A stretch of DNA of 64,000 bases, taken from assembly GCA_002280725.1 (NCBI GenBank), contig NCEM01000005.1, forward strand, positions 26,335 to 90,334. The letters run 5' to 3'. Under the pieces are notes generated by a model. The model did no database searches. It was not told the origin of the DNA and saw only the letters and a list, made by a program, of their open reading frames with translations. Shown here in pieces: positions 7,234-16,492 of this stretch (positions are counted from its first letter, which is position 1; every line of letters starts with the position of its first letter). Position numbers and translations under genes: made by a program. This DNA comes from Alphaproteobacteria bacterium 32-64-14 (GTDB lineage: Bacteria > Pseudomonadota > Alphaproteobacteria > Caulobacterales > Hyphomonadaceae).

Positions 7234-8091
7234 ATGCAGCTTGGCTCCCTGGCTCGTTGGCTGAAGAAGGACGCGACCGCCTGGGAAGGCGAGCTGTTCA
7301 CCGTGTCCACGTTTGGACGCGGGCGCGATGTGCTGTGCCTGCACGGTCTGGCCGCCTCGCCGGACACGTTCGAGGATGCGCCCGAATATCTTGGCGGCGG
7401 CGTGAAGCTTCACCTGCCGCACATGCGCGGGTTTGCCGGGCTGGCGCCCAGCGCGTTCCGCGATCCAATGAATTTCCTTAAGCCGGCGGCGGATGCACTG
7501 GCGGCCTATATCCGCCTCAACATCGGCAAGCCGGTTCCGGTCATGGGGCACTCGATGGGCGGGCTCGTCTCGCTGATCCTCGCGCGCGACCATGCGGACG
7601 TGGTCGAGCGGCTGATGGTGGTGGACGTGCCGGCGTTCTTCTCGGTGCTGATCACGCCGTTTGCGACGCCGACATCGATGGCGCATCTGGCCCAGCATTC
7701 GCGCCGCACCTATTTCGAGACGCCCAAGCCGCAGCTGCAGGATGACCTGCGCCGCACGACCGAGAAGCTTGTTAACTCCTCTTCGCATGCCGAGCGTATC
7801 GTGAAGTGGGGCATGGCGTCTGACCGCCGCACGACGGCGGACGTGATGGCCGAAGTGATGGTGACCGACCTGCGCGGCGACCTGCAGCGGATCAAGGCGC
7901 CGGTCGATGTGATCTATGCGTGGCACAAGGCCGCCCATCCGAGCCGGCTTGCGCTCGATCAGATCTACAATTCTGCCTATTCGGGCCTCGTCCAAGGCGA
8001 GAAGCACCGGATCGACGAAGCCAAGCACTATGTGATGTTTGACCAGCCGGTCGCCTTCTACGAGGCGGTGACCCGGTGGCTGGCCAAGTGA
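7234..8091 (+). CDS. Alpha/beta hydrolase
   Basis: A 285-residue cytosolic alpha/beta-fold hydrolase. Nucleophile elbow GHSMGG has Ser107; an oxyanion-hole type LCLHGLAASPDTF lies at 35-47 and a late His (EAKHYVMFDQP) completes the triad. It is transcribed away from phaC and 29 bases ahead of phaR, so a role in PHB turnover (oligomer or polymer hydrolysis) is possible but not shown by the sequence. The start at 7234 has a weak GGAG site; sequence upstream in frame is not family-like. Confidence 0.82.
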   Translation: MQLGSLARWLKKDATAWEGELFTVSTFGRGRDVLCLHGLAASPDTFEDAPEYLGGGVKLHLPHMRGFAGLAPSAFRDPMNFLKPAADALAAYIRLNIGKPVPVMGHSMGGLVSLILARDHADVVERLMVVDVPAFFSVLITPFATPTSMAHLAQHSRRTYFETPKPQLQDDLRRTTEKLVNSSSHAERIVKWGMASDRRTTADVMAEVMVTDLRGDLQRIKAPVDVIYAWHKAAHPSRLALDQIYNSAYSGLVQGEKHRIDEAKHYVMFDQPVAFYEAVTRWLAK

Positions 8092-8120
8092 GACCTGAGA
8101 GCCCGACCTGAGAGATTGAG

Positions 8121-8720
8121 ATGAGCGAAACGGAAACCATCGAGCTGCGCCGCTATCCCAGCCGCAAGCTCTACAACAAGAATTCCTCCAGCTATGTGCG
8201 CCTGCCAGAAGTGGCGGAGATGGTGCGCAAGGGCGCCAACATCCGCGTCGAGGACACGGAGACGGGCGAGGACGTGACCCGGCAGGTTCTGCTGCAGATC
8301 ATCATGGACCAGGAAGGCCAGACGACGGGCGCGATGCTCTCGGCTGACCTGATGATGGACATGATCCGGCTGCACCAGTCGAAGGCCAGCGAGATGATGA
8401 CCGGGCTGTTCGAACAGTCGGTCGCCTTCATCCGCTCGCAGCAGGAACAGCTGGCCAGCCAGGTCACCGGCGCCATGTCGGGCATGTCAGGCGGGATGGG
8501 GCCGCAGCCGTGGAACGTGTTCGATCCGGCGGCGATGCAGGAGATGCAGCGCGAATACCAGAAGCGTCTCGCCAGCTTCTGGAGCGGCGCAATACCGGGC
8601 ATGCCGGGCGCGGCGCCGAAGAAGCCCGAACCGGCCCCCACGGCCGCCAACGACGCGGACGAGCTGAAGGCCCTGCGCGCGCGCCTTGAAGAGCTCGAGA
8701 AGAAAGCGGCGAAGAAGTAG
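8121..8720 (+). CDS. phaR: Polyhydroxyalkanoate synthesis regulator PhaR
   Basis: A 199-residue PhaR. Residues 8-60 (LRRYPSRKLYNKNSSSYVRLPEVAEMVRKG) match the PHB/PHA accumulation regulator DNA-binding domain, followed by the PHB_acc repeat and a C-terminal helical tail ending in Lys/Ala. PhaR represses phasin and other PHB genes until it is titrated by nascent polymer. Candidate binding motifs sit before the phasin and phaC genes. It follows the hydrolase by 29 bases on the same strand. Confidence 0.93.
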   Translation: MSETETIELRRYPSRKLYNKNSSSYVRLPEVAEMVRKGANIRVEDTETGEDVTRQVLLQIIMDQEGQTTGAMLSADLMMDMIRLHQSKASEMMTGLFEQSVAFIRSQQEQLASQVTGAMSGMSGGMGPQPWNVFDPAAMQEMQREYQKRLASFWSGAIPGMPGAAPKKPEPAPTAANDADELKALRARLEELEKKAAKK

Positions 8721-8730
8721 GGTCGAGGCC

Positions 8731-10848
8731 CTAGTTACCGCTTACCCGATAATCCCGCGTCGCTTCCTTCAGCAGCGCGCCCATGTCCATGGGCGGGCGC
8801 TTGTATTTTTCCTCCGCGAACAGCGGCGCCTGATCCGCGTAGTGCGGCGAGGACGCATCGAGCGTGGCGGCGCCGTACTGGTGGATAGTGTCCAGCGTAT
8901 ACGTGCTATCCGGCGCCCAGTCGGCGATGAGGACGTAGGTGTCGCCTGCGCGGCCCGAGCGGTATTTGTCCGCCGCCAGATCGCCGGCAACATACACCGC
9001 GCGCAGCGTGTCCGGCCCGCCATCGAGCGCCCATGACTTGTCGCCGCGCTTGAGGCGGCTGACCTCGCCCCATTCAGGGTCGATGCGGCCGGTGGCGGCG
9101 ATGAGCTGTTGCGCAGTCTGCTTCAGTGCCGCGAGGGCGCGGTCGTCATCATAGGCGCCGTGGATCTGGCTGCCCATGATCGCCTGGCCCGTGAAGATGG
9201 CGAGCGCTGCGTGGCGGTTCTGTCGGTCGGCGTGGCCATCCCACGCACGGACGTGATCGATCAGTTTCTGCGTGTCAGCGTCGACCTTGCTCGACCATTC
9301 AACATCCAGCGCTTCCGCCATGAAGGCGACGTTGGAGTCGACCGAGTACCAATCGTCCATCTTGTAGGCGAGGAACTCGTCGCGCGTGATCGACGTATCC
9401 TGGCCGAACAATTCCTGTGCGCGCAGGCCGCGATTGGTGACGAGCGTGTCGAGCGCGAAGCTGGCGGGATAGTTCTCGGCTTTCGGATTGTCGTCCGGAC
9501 CGGAGGTCAGCAGCGGCGAATGGTTGGCGCTGACAACATAGCCGGATTTCGGCTTGATGACGGCGGGCAGGGCCTCGACGGGCTCCCAGCCCTTCCACAG
9601 CGTTTCGGAAATGTCGCCGGGCAGGATCTTGCGGCGATCCCAGCCTTCCACGCGCTTGGGCATGTTGGCGTTCCAGAAATAGGCGATGCCGCCCTTTGAA
9701 TCCGCCACGACATAGTTCACGGAGGGCACGGCGTTGTACTTCACCTGCGCCGCGCGCCAGTCATCGACCGTCTTGGCCATGTTCATCGCGAGATACTGGT
9801 CGATGTGCTCGAACTCGTTGGCGCCGACGAACGAGACGGCGAAGACGCCTTTCTCCGTGACAAAGACCGGGCCGTGTTCGGACCAGCGCGCCGTGCGCTC
9901 GACGTCGACCAGCGCACCATCCTTCAGCACCTTGTAGCTGATCTGGCGGCGCGTCAGTTCCTTCCACTGGCCATCCATGCGGTATTTCGTGGGATAGACA
10001 TCGTCATCGACCACGAGCTTGAACGTGTCGAACAGGTCGGGCTTGTTGACCGTGGGCGCCCAGCCGAGATTGGGGCCGGCGCCCTGCAGCATGAGCGGCG
10101 TGCCGGGGAACATGGCGCCGAGCATGTCGATGCCTTCTTCCGATTTCATGCGGGCTTCGTACCACGCCACGCGGCCTTCATACGGCTGGTGCGAATTGAC
10201 GGCGAGGCGTGTGTGCCCGTCCGCAGCGCGCGTGGGCGCGACAGCCAGCGCGTTGGAGCCAAGCTCGATATCGTCGGCGGTGTCGGTCAGGGACGCGCGG
10301 GTGGAGGTCTTGGTGGACATCTCCATGTTGGCGCGGCCCGAGACCAGCGCGTCGATCTCTCCGTCGAGCCCATAGAATGACATAGGGCGCGTGACGAATC
10401 CGGACGCGATGTCTTTGCCTGTCACCGGCATGGAACGGGCGCAGGTGGTTTCGGGGTGTTCGCCACACCACGTGTTGAGCCCAGCCGCGTAACCTTCGGC
10501 GAGCGCCTTTGCGGCGGGCGAGATCCGCGTGTCATATTCACGGTAGACGACTGCGCCGGCGCCCAGCGCCAGGACAAATTCATCGGACTTTGCGCCGCTC
10601 TCGCCGACAATCTCGGCCAGCGTACCGCGGCTGGAGCGGATGACTTCCTCGATGGTCTTCCAGTCGTCCTCCGCGTGGGCGTAGGCGAGGCCGAAGGCGA
10701 CGTCTGCGTTGCGCTTGCCGTAGATGTGCGGGACGCCAAAGGCATCGCGGACGATGCGGGCGTCATAGCCGCTTCCGCCTGGAGATGTGCCAGTGGCGCA
10801 GGATGCCAGCGCAATGGCGGATGCGGCGAGGGCGAGCGAACGAAGCAT
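8731..10848 (-). CDS. Penicillin acylase family Ntn-hydrolase (lipoprotein)
   Basis: A 705-residue penicillin/aculeacin/acyl-homoserine-lactone acylase family protein. The N-terminus has a lipoprotein signal (AIALASC, Cys17). The autocatalytic Ser that becomes the beta-chain N-terminus is in LGSNALAV (Ser198), preceded by the alpha region and spacer; DAFGVPHIYG near 35-44 is the usual alpha-subunit start. The substrate cannot be assigned: members cleave acylated amino acids, homoserine lactones or antibiotics. It converges with phaR with only 10 bases between. Confidence 0.85.
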   Translation of the reverse strand: MLRSLALAASAIALASCATGTSPGGSGYDARIVRDAFGVPHIYGKRNADVAFGLAYAHAEDDWKTIEEVIRSSRGTLAEIVGESGAKSDEFVLALGAGAVVYREYDTRISPAAKALAEGYAAGLNTWCGEHPETTCARSMPVTGKDIASGFVTRPMSFYGLDGEIDALVSGRANMEMSTKTSTRASLTDTADDIELGSNALAVAPTRAADGHTRLAVNSHQPYEGRVAWYEARMKSEEGIDMLGAMFPGTPLMLQGAGPNLGWAPTVNKPDLFDTFKLVVDDDVYPTKYRMDGQWKELTRRQISYKVLKDGALVDVERTARWSEHGPVFVTEKGVFAVSFVGANEFEHIDQYLAMNMAKTVDDWRAAQVKYNAVPSVNYVVADSKGGIAYFWNANMPKRVEGWDRRKILPGDISETLWKGWEPVEALPAVIKPKSGYVVSANHSPLLTSGPDDNPKAENYPASFALDTLVTNRGLRAQELFGQDTSITRDEFLAYKMDDWYSVDSNVAFMAEALDVEWSSKVDADTQKLIDHVRAWDGHADRQNRHAALAIFTGQAIMGSQIHGAYDDDRALAALKQTAQQLIAATGRIDPEWGEVSRLKRGDKSWALDGGPDTLRAVYVAGDLAADKYRSGRAGDTYVLIADWAPDSTYTLDTIHQYGAATLDASSPHYADQAPLFAEEKYKRPPMDMGALLKEATRDYRVSGN

Positions 10849-10924
10849 GGCGTTTCTTCCCTGATACTTTCAGGTAGCGTAGCCGGGTGATGTGGTTGGC
10901 GCTAGTGAGCCCGGGGAGCCGGTC

Positions 10925-12370
10925 CTAGAAGTCCTTCTCGCCCACGCGGCGCAGCACATCGGCTGCGAATTCCGACAGCGTGTCGTCGCGGGCGCCCATG
11001 ATGACGATGAGGTCGCCGTGATGTGCGAGTTCCACGAGCTTGTCCCCACAGGCCGTGCGGTCGGGCAGGGCGAAGGCGCGTTTGCCGGCGGCGGTGACGC
11101 CATCGGCGATGACATTGGATCCCAACGACTTGTCGACGGTGCCGCCGAAATAGGCGGGCTCGGGCATGAACAGCACGTCTTTCGCGGCGAGGTCGCGCGC
11201 GAACATCTCGATCAGCTGGTCCTTCATCTGACGGATGGGGCCGTAGCCATGCGGCTGCCACATGACAAGAAGCCGGCCGGGGAAGGCGTGCAGCGTGGCC
11301 AGCGTGGCGGCGATCTTGTCGGGGTTGTGCCCGAAATCGTCGATGACGGTGATGTCTTTCGCCGTGCCCACCACTTCGAGGCGGCGGCGGATACCGACGA
11401 AATTCATCAGCGCCAGGGTAGCTTCGCGCAGGCTGAGTCCACAGGCGCGCGCGGCGGCGATGGCTGCAAGGCCGTTGGAGAGATTGTGGCGGCCCGGCGT
11501 CTGCAGGCAGATGCGCTGGCGCTCGCCAGTCGATTTCTCGGTGACGATGCACGACTGGCCATCGGCCTGCGTCACCAGGTCTGCGATCGAGAAATCGGCG
11601 TTGGTGTCCGTCAGCGAGTAGGTGAGTGCGTTCGGATGGTTCACCTCGGCGGCGAGGCGGCGTGTCTCGTCGTTGTCGAGGTTGATGACCGCGATCTCTG
11701 CCTTCGACACGAACTCCGCAAACAGGCGGCGAAGCTCGTCCATCGATTTGTGGTCGAGCGCGATGTTGTTGAGCACGGCGATGCTCGGCTTGTAGAGCGA
11801 GATGGAGCCATCGCTTTCATCGACTTCAGAGACAAAGATATCGCCCTCGCCGACGATGGCGGAGGCGAAGGGGAAGTCGCCCGCGACGAAGTTCTTCATC
11901 ACGGCGCCGTTCATCACGGTTGGGTCGCGGCGCGTGGCGTAGAGGATCCACGCGATCATGCCCGTGGTGGTCGACTTGCCCGACGTGCCGCCGACGGCGA
12001 TGGAAACCTTCGCGGAGTTGACGAGTTGCGCCAGAAGCTCCGGCCGCTTCATTTCCGGGCAGCCGAGTGCGCGTGCGGCGACAACGTCCGGCACGGTATC
12101 CTCGACGGCGGCGGAGGTGACGAGGAGTTGCGTCTTGCTGGTGAGGCCCGAGCCATCCTGCGCATGGAGACCGATGCCGCGCGCCTTCAGGAAGTCGAAC
12201 TTGCCCGAGGTGCGGCCCGCATCGAGCGACCGATCCGAGCCTGCGACCGCGAAGCCGCGCGCCTTGACGATCAGGGCGAGGGGCAACATTCCGCTGCCGC
12301 CGATGCCGCAGAAGAAGTAGGGTCCCGTGTGAACCAGTGTGAACTGTGAGTCGGACATGGCGTCTGTCAT
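10925..12370 (-). CDS. Mur ligase family protein (MurC/Mpl-like)
   Basis: A 481-residue cytosolic ATP-dependent Mur ligase. It has the N-terminal GIGGSGM nucleotide-binding loop (22-28), the P-loop GGTSGKSTTT (127-136) and ligase signatures such as VSEVDESDGS and IDDFGHNPDKI. The P-loop differs from the GTHGKTT usual in MurC and Mpl, so this is a divergent member. It faces an LD-carboxypeptidase gene 26 bases away, which suggests murein recycling by joining tripeptide to UDP-MurNAc (Mpl-type role, inference). ATG at 12370 or 12358 are both possible starts. Confidence 0.8.
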   Translation of the reverse strand: MTDAMSDSQFTLVHTGPYFFCGIGGSGMLPLALIVKARGFAVAGSDRSLDAGRTSGKFDFLKARGIGLHAQDGSGLTSKTQLLVTSAAVEDTVPDVVAARALGCPEMKRPELLAQLVNSAKVSIAVGGTSGKSTTTGMIAWILYATRRDPTVMNGAVMKNFVAGDFPFASAIVGEGDIFVSEVDESDGSISLYKPSIAVLNNIALDHKSMDELRRLFAEFVSKAEIAVINLDNDETRRLAAEVNHPNALTYSLTDTNADFSIADLVTQADGQSCIVTEKSTGERQRICLQTPGRHNLSNGLAAIAAARACGLSLREATLALMNFVGIRRRLEVVGTAKDITVIDDFGHNPDKIAATLATLHAFPGRLLVMWQPHGYGPIRQMKDQLIEMFARDLAAKDVLFMPEPAYFGGTVDKSLGSNVIADGVTAAGKRAFALPDRTACGDKLVELAHHGDLIVIMGARDDTLSEFAADVLRRVGEKDF

Positions 12371-12396
12371 AGCTGGGATGTCTTAGCAGGTGACCA

Positions 12397-13233
12397 ATGG
12401 GGTCAAGTGAAAAGGTGTTTCGCATCGGCCTTGTCGCGCCGGGCACGCGCATGCCGCCCGAATTGGCGCGGCGGGCGCAGGTGATCGCCGCGAAGGCCTA
12501 TGGCGGTCGGGTGGAGCTGGTGTTTCATCCGCAGTGCTTCCTGCAGGCGGGCCATTTCGCGGGCGAGGATCACGAGCGGATCGAGGCGCTGGTCGAGGTC
12601 GCGAACGATCCGGCGCTGGATGCCGTGTGGCTGGCGCGGGGCGGGTATGGCGCCTGCCGTGTGGCGGAGTATGCGATCCCGCGGCTGAATGCGCATGCGC
12701 AAGCCAAGCGGTGGCTGGGCTACTCGGATGCCGGCTTCCTGCTGGCGGGACTCTGCCGGGCGGGGTTCGAGCATGTGGCGCATGGCCCGATGCCGGTGGA
12801 CCTCGTTCGCGAGGATGGCGAACCGGCGATGCTGCGCGGACTCGCCTGGCTGGTGAACCAGGATCGTAGCACGCTGGAGCCAAGTCTCAGGCCCGGACAG
12901 AAGGCGCTGGCGTTCAATCTCACCATCCTGTCCCAGCTTCTTGGAACTCCGCTGGAGCCGGACTTTGCGGGTCGTGTGCTGATGCTCGAGGATGTTGGCG
13001 AGTACATGTACCGGATCGACCGGTACATGTTTCATGTGACGTCCAACGCCGCGGTGAAGGGTTGCGCGGGGATCAGGCTGGGGCGGTGTTCCGCCGTGCC
13101 GAAGAACGATCCGGACTTTGTGCTGAGCGAACACGAGGTCGCCCGGTTCTGGTGCGAGCGGTCCGGCATTCCGTATCTGGGCCGTGCCGATATCGGCCAC
13201 GACAGCGACAACCGGGTTGTGCCGCTAACCTGA
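12397..13233 (+). CDS. LD-carboxypeptidase (peptidase family S66)
   Basis: A 278-residue LdcA-type serine peptidase that removes the terminal D-Ala from muropeptide tetrapeptides. ARGGYGACR (80-88), GYSD with Ser110, the Glu in LMLEDVGEY (Glu198) and His268 in IGHDSDN give the family triad. No signal peptide, as expected for the cytosolic recycling enzyme. It is divergent from the Mur ligase gene, with the two starts 26 bases apart, suggesting shared control. Confidence 0.9.
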   Translation: MGSSEKVFRIGLVAPGTRMPPELARRAQVIAAKAYGGRVELVFHPQCFLQAGHFAGEDHERIEALVEVANDPALDAVWLARGGYGACRVAEYAIPRLNAHAQAKRWLGYSDAGFLLAGLCRAGFEHVAHGPMPVDLVREDGEPAMLRGLAWLVNQDRSTLEPSLRPGQKALAFNLTILSQLLGTPLEPDFAGRVLMLEDVGEYMYRIDRYMFHVTSNAAVKGCAGIRLGRCSAVPKNDPDFVLSEHEVARFWCERSGIPYLGRADIGHDSDNRVVPLT

Positions 13234-13373
13234 GGCAAGGGTCCAGGTTGCAGCGTCGTCATGATGCCGGGCCGTTAACCCTGCGACTGCGCTACCTTCG
13301 ATGAAATTACGCGATGGAACCCGTCACGTCGCGTCCGCCAGTGAAATGGGTGCTGAGTGGCATGCACGTTGCT

Positions 13374-13393
13374 CGATTGAATCGATTCAATCG
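13374..13393. promoter_or_regulatory. 20-base perfect palindrome with two GANTC sites
   Basis: CGATTGAATCGATTCAATCG equals its own reverse complement. It contains adjacent GAATC and GATTC, targets of the CcrM methylase of Caulobacterales and relatives, and ends 11 bases before the acyltransferase ATG. It could be an operator or a methylation-sensitive promoter element. Confidence 0.5.
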
Positions 13394-13404
13394 GGAGTTA
13401 TTGA

Positions 13405-14553
13405 ATGGCCCGGAGCCCTGCAGCGCTTCCGCAAGACAATTTTGTCTTGCTCGACGGCCTTCGTGGACTCGGCGCGCTCCTCGTGCTGATCGGCCATACG
13501 ATGATGTACTGGGGCCCCTACACGGCCCCCAGCGGCGCTGTGATCGTTGACCTGTTCTTCCTGCTCAGCGGCTTCGTGATCGCCTACGCCTATGAGCCGC
13601 GATTCCACGCCGGCATGCGTGCGGCCGAGTTCATGACCCACCGGGTCGTGCGTGTTTACCCTCTTTATCTGTTGGGCACGCTGCTCGGTTTTGTCGGCCT
13701 GTCCGTGATGGCGCTGGGCGATCTCGATGGCATCGACCGCGTGGGGTCATACGCGCTGCAGTTGATTCCGCAGCTGTTCATGCTTCCGTCTCCGGAAGTC
13801 CTGGGCAATGTGAAGATGTACTCGATGAACTCGCCCGCATGGACGCTGTTCTTCGAGCTGTTCGTCAACATTGTCTACATCCTGACTTTCCGCTGGCTGC
13901 GCGACACGCGGGTGCTGATTGGCGTCGTGATCGCCTGCGCGGCCTTCCTGGCCTTTGCCGTCTTCAGCTACGGCATGATCGACCAGGGCTCGCACTGGGA
14001 GGGCTGGTGGGTCGGCTTTGCGCGTGGCGGCTTTGGCTTCTTCGCCGGCGTGCTGTCCTATCGCCTGCTGGGGCAGCCCCGGACGGCGGCGCGCCCCGTC
14101 AGCCGGTGGGCGTTCGTCATTCTCGTGACGATCCCGATCGCGTGCTTCGTTCCCGCGACGCCGCAGATGCGCCCCTTCCTCGACCTGACGCTGGCGGTGT
14201 TGCTGGGTATCCCGCTGCTGTGGGTTTCACAATCGGTGGCGCCGCCAACCAAGTGGCATAGCCTGTTCATTGTCGGCGGACGGATTTCTTACGCGGTCTA
14301 CATTCTCCATCAGCCCTTCCGTGAAGTGGCGGAGCGGATCACGTGGCGCTCGAGCATCCTGCTCGACACGGCGCCGCTGCCCGGCATCGTGATCCTCGTC
14401 ACGATCGTGACGCTGGCCTACTTCGCCGAACGTTTCTACGACAGGCCGCTGCGCCGGTTCGTTGTGGCGAAGCTCAAGCAGCGCGCGGCGCGCAAGCAAA
14501 AGCAACGTCCACCTGCAGGCAGGCCGTCGGTTGGCGCAATCTCCGCCCGCTAA
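13405..14553 (+). CDS. Acyltransferase family 3 (OafA/YrhL-like) membrane protein
   Basis: A 382-residue integral membrane O-acyltransferase with about ten helices. The family start LDGLRGLGALLVLIGH (catalytic His31) and the RxYPLYLLG segment (RVVRVYPLY) are clear. Such enzymes acetylate or acylate surface polysaccharides, lipids or antibiotics; the acceptor is not evident. GGGAG precedes the ATG. A perfect palindrome sits directly upstream. The C-terminal tail is basic (KLKQRAARKQKQ). Confidence 0.88.
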   Translation: MARSPAALPQDNFVLLDGLRGLGALLVLIGHTMMYWGPYTAPSGAVIVDLFFLLSGFVIAYAYEPRFHAGMRAAEFMTHRVVRVYPLYLLGTLLGFVGLSVMALGDLDGIDRVGSYALQLIPQLFMLPSPEVLGNVKMYSMNSPAWTLFFELFVNIVYILTFRWLRDTRVLIGVVIACAAFLAFAVFSYGMIDQGSHWEGWWVGFARGGFGFFAGVLSYRLLGQPRTAARPVSRWAFVILVTIPIACFVPATPQMRPFLDLTLAVLLGIPLLWVSQSVAPPTKWHSLFIVGGRISYAVYILHQPFREVAERITWRSSILLDTAPLPGIVILVTIVTLAYFAERFYDRPLRRFVVAKLKQRAARKQKQRPPAGRPSVGAISAR

Positions 14554-14569
14554 GCCCTGCTGATGAGCT

Positions 14570-15346
14570 CTACTGGGCGACCCAGCCGCCGTCGATCGAC
14601 AGGGCTGCGCCGTTGATCTGGTTGGCGGCTTCGCTGGTCAGGAACACGGCCATGGCGGCGACGTCCGACACCTTCACGAATTCCTTGGTCGGCTGGGCGG
14701 CGAGCAACACGTCGCGGATGACAGCCTCTTCCGAGATGCCGCGGGCTTTCGCCGTGTCTGCGATCTGGTTCTCGACCAGCGGCGTGCGCACGTAACCGGG
14801 ACAGATGGCGTTGACGCGGATGCCGAAGGTGGCGCCTTCGAGCGCGGTCGATTTCGTGAAGCCGAGAATGCCGTGCTTGGCGGCGACATAGGCGCTCTTG
14901 AACGGCGAGGCGACGAGGGCGTGCGCCGAGGCGATGTTGATGATGCGGCCCCACTTGTTCGCCTTCATGCCGGGGAAGGCGAGGCGCGTGGTGTGGAAGG
15001 CCGAGGTGAGGTTGAGCGCGATGATGAGGTCCCATTTCGCCACGGGAAAATCCTCGACCGGGGAGACGTGCTGGACGCCGGCATTGTTGACCAGGATATC
15101 GGCTGGGCCGAGCTTCTCCTTCGTCATGGCGAACAGCGCTTCGATCTGGTCGGGCTTCGTCATGTCTGCGCCGGAATAGAGGCATTCGACCTTGTTCTCG
15201 GACGCGATGGAGGCGCGCAGCTTTTCGATCGCGGCTGCATCCCCAAAGCCGTTGATCACCACATTGTTGCCGGCCGCCGCCAGCGCGCGGGCGATGCCCT
15301 CGCCAATGCCGGAGGTGGAGCCTGTGACGATGGCTGTGCGGGTCAT
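14570..15346 (-). CDS. bdhA: D-3-hydroxybutyrate dehydrogenase
   Basis: A 258-residue short-chain dehydrogenase. Cofactor loop TGSTSGIGEG (8-17), NNAGVQHVSPVEDFP (the typical 3-hydroxybutyrate dehydrogenase stretch), catalytic Ser140, Tyr153 and Lys157 (SAYVAAKHG). The characteristic AAKHGILGFTKSTALE and LLAAQPTKEFV segments support 3-hydroxybutyrate over generic SDR substrates. It oxidises 3-hydroxybutyrate released from PHB to acetoacetate, linking it to the PHB genes about 6 kb away. It converges with the acyltransferase gene. Confidence 0.9.
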   Translation of the reverse strand: MTRTAIVTGSTSGIGEGIARALAAAGNNVVINGFGDAAAIEKLRASIASENKVECLYSGADMTKPDQIEALFAMTKEKLGPADILVNNAGVQHVSPVEDFPVAKWDLIIALNLTSAFHTTRLAFPGMKANKWGRIINIASAHALVASPFKSAYVAAKHGILGFTKSTALEGATFGIRVNAICPGYVRTPLVENQIADTAKARGISEEAVIRDVLLAAQPTKEFVKVSDVAAMAVFLTSEAANQINGAALSIDGGWVAQ

Positions 15347-15474
15347 GGGGGAGCGATCCTTCTGGCTGGCGCCGTTGTCGCGCCATGTCCTGCCCGTGGC
15401 AAGGCGGCGCGATGGATCAGACAGGCGAGGCGGAAAATTCCGCTAGTGTTCGGGCGCCGGTGAGCACGCGCGGG

Positions 15475-16374
15475 CTATTCCAGCGTCGCATCCAGCTTCA
15501 GCACCAGCGCCGTAAACGTGTCGGCGGCGAGGGCCAGCGCCGCGGGTTCGACCGCCGCAATCGTGTCGTTCGGCGTATGGATCAGCGTCAGTACCTTCGG
15601 CGGAGGCGCCGCCGGATCATAGCCCTGCGGGCTGATCAGGAAGTGGCGCAGCCTTTCCGCCTCCACCTTCGGCTGGTGTCCCAGCGAGATTGTGGGGGCA
15701 CCAGCGGCAGAAAAGGCGCGGTCGTCGCTCGGTGGGTATTGCGGAAAATCGAGACACGAGATGGCGCGTTCGGCGCAGACGGCTTTCACGGCGCCGATCA
15801 TGAAGAGTGATTGTTGGCCATTGTTGAGGCCGTACATCAGCGTATCGCCATTGCCGTTGACGTCTGCGTTGATGACGGCGGCGATATTCTCGACGCCGTG
15901 AGCATCGATCCAGGCGCGCGCACCGATGAGGCCAAGCTCCTCCTGATCCAGAAGGATGAGGCGCACAGGATGCTTCGTGCGCCCAGCCACGCGCCTCGCC
16001 GTCTCGATCATCGCGACCACCGAGCCTGCGTTGTCGACCGCGCCATCCACCAGCTTGCCATCCTTGAGCACGACGGCGTCGTAGTGGGCGGTGAGCAGGA
16101 TTTCGCGGCCTTCGTCCGGGCCGAGGCGCACGACGACATTGTGTCCGGCGGCTGGCGGCGCACGCTCGCCATCGAAGCTTTCGATCTCATAAGCGAGGCC
16201 CGCCACATCGAGCTGTGCCTTCAGCGCCGCCAGGCGGCCGTCCTGAGTCGGCTGGGCAAAGGCGGCGACGTTGGCGTGCAGCTGCTGTGGCGTCGCGGAC
16301 AGCGGCGTAGGCGCTGCTGCGGGCGTCGCGCAGGCGGCAGCCAGCAGCAGCGACGGAAGAATGAAGCGGATCAT
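15475..16374 (-). CDS. M28 family metallopeptidase (lipoprotein)
   Basis: A 299-residue exported zinc peptidase. The N-terminus MIRFILPSLLLAAAC is a lipoprotein signal with Cys15. Di-zinc ligands of the M28 fold are visible: His97 (TAHYDAV), Asp114 (GAVDNAGS), Glu145/146 (DQEELG), Asp171 (NADVNGN) and a late His (TLIHTPNDT). Aminopeptidase activity outside the cytoplasm is expected. ATG at 16374 is chosen because it begins the signal peptide. Confidence 0.88.
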   Translation of the reverse strand: MIRFILPSLLLAAACATPAAAPTPLSATPQQLHANVAAFAQPTQDGRLAALKAQLDVAGLAYEIESFDGERAPPAAGHNVVVRLGPDEGREILLTAHYDAVVLKDGKLVDGAVDNAGSVVAMIETARRVAGRTKHPVRLILLDQEELGLIGARAWIDAHGVENIAAVINADVNGNGDTLMYGLNNGQQSLFMIGAVKAVCAERAISCLDFPQYPPSDDRAFSAAGAPTISLGHQPKVEAERLRHFLISPQGYDPAAPPPKVLTLIHTPNDTIAAVEPAALALAADTFTALVLKLDATLE

Positions 16375-16492
16375 GCCTGTCCCTCGGTGTTGCGCGCGTT
16401 GTGGCCTGCCGCAGGGGATGGGGCAAGGTGACGGCGCAGGGTGACGAGGATTTGCCGATTGGCTAGTCTTCCAGAAAACGGGCGAGGCGAAC

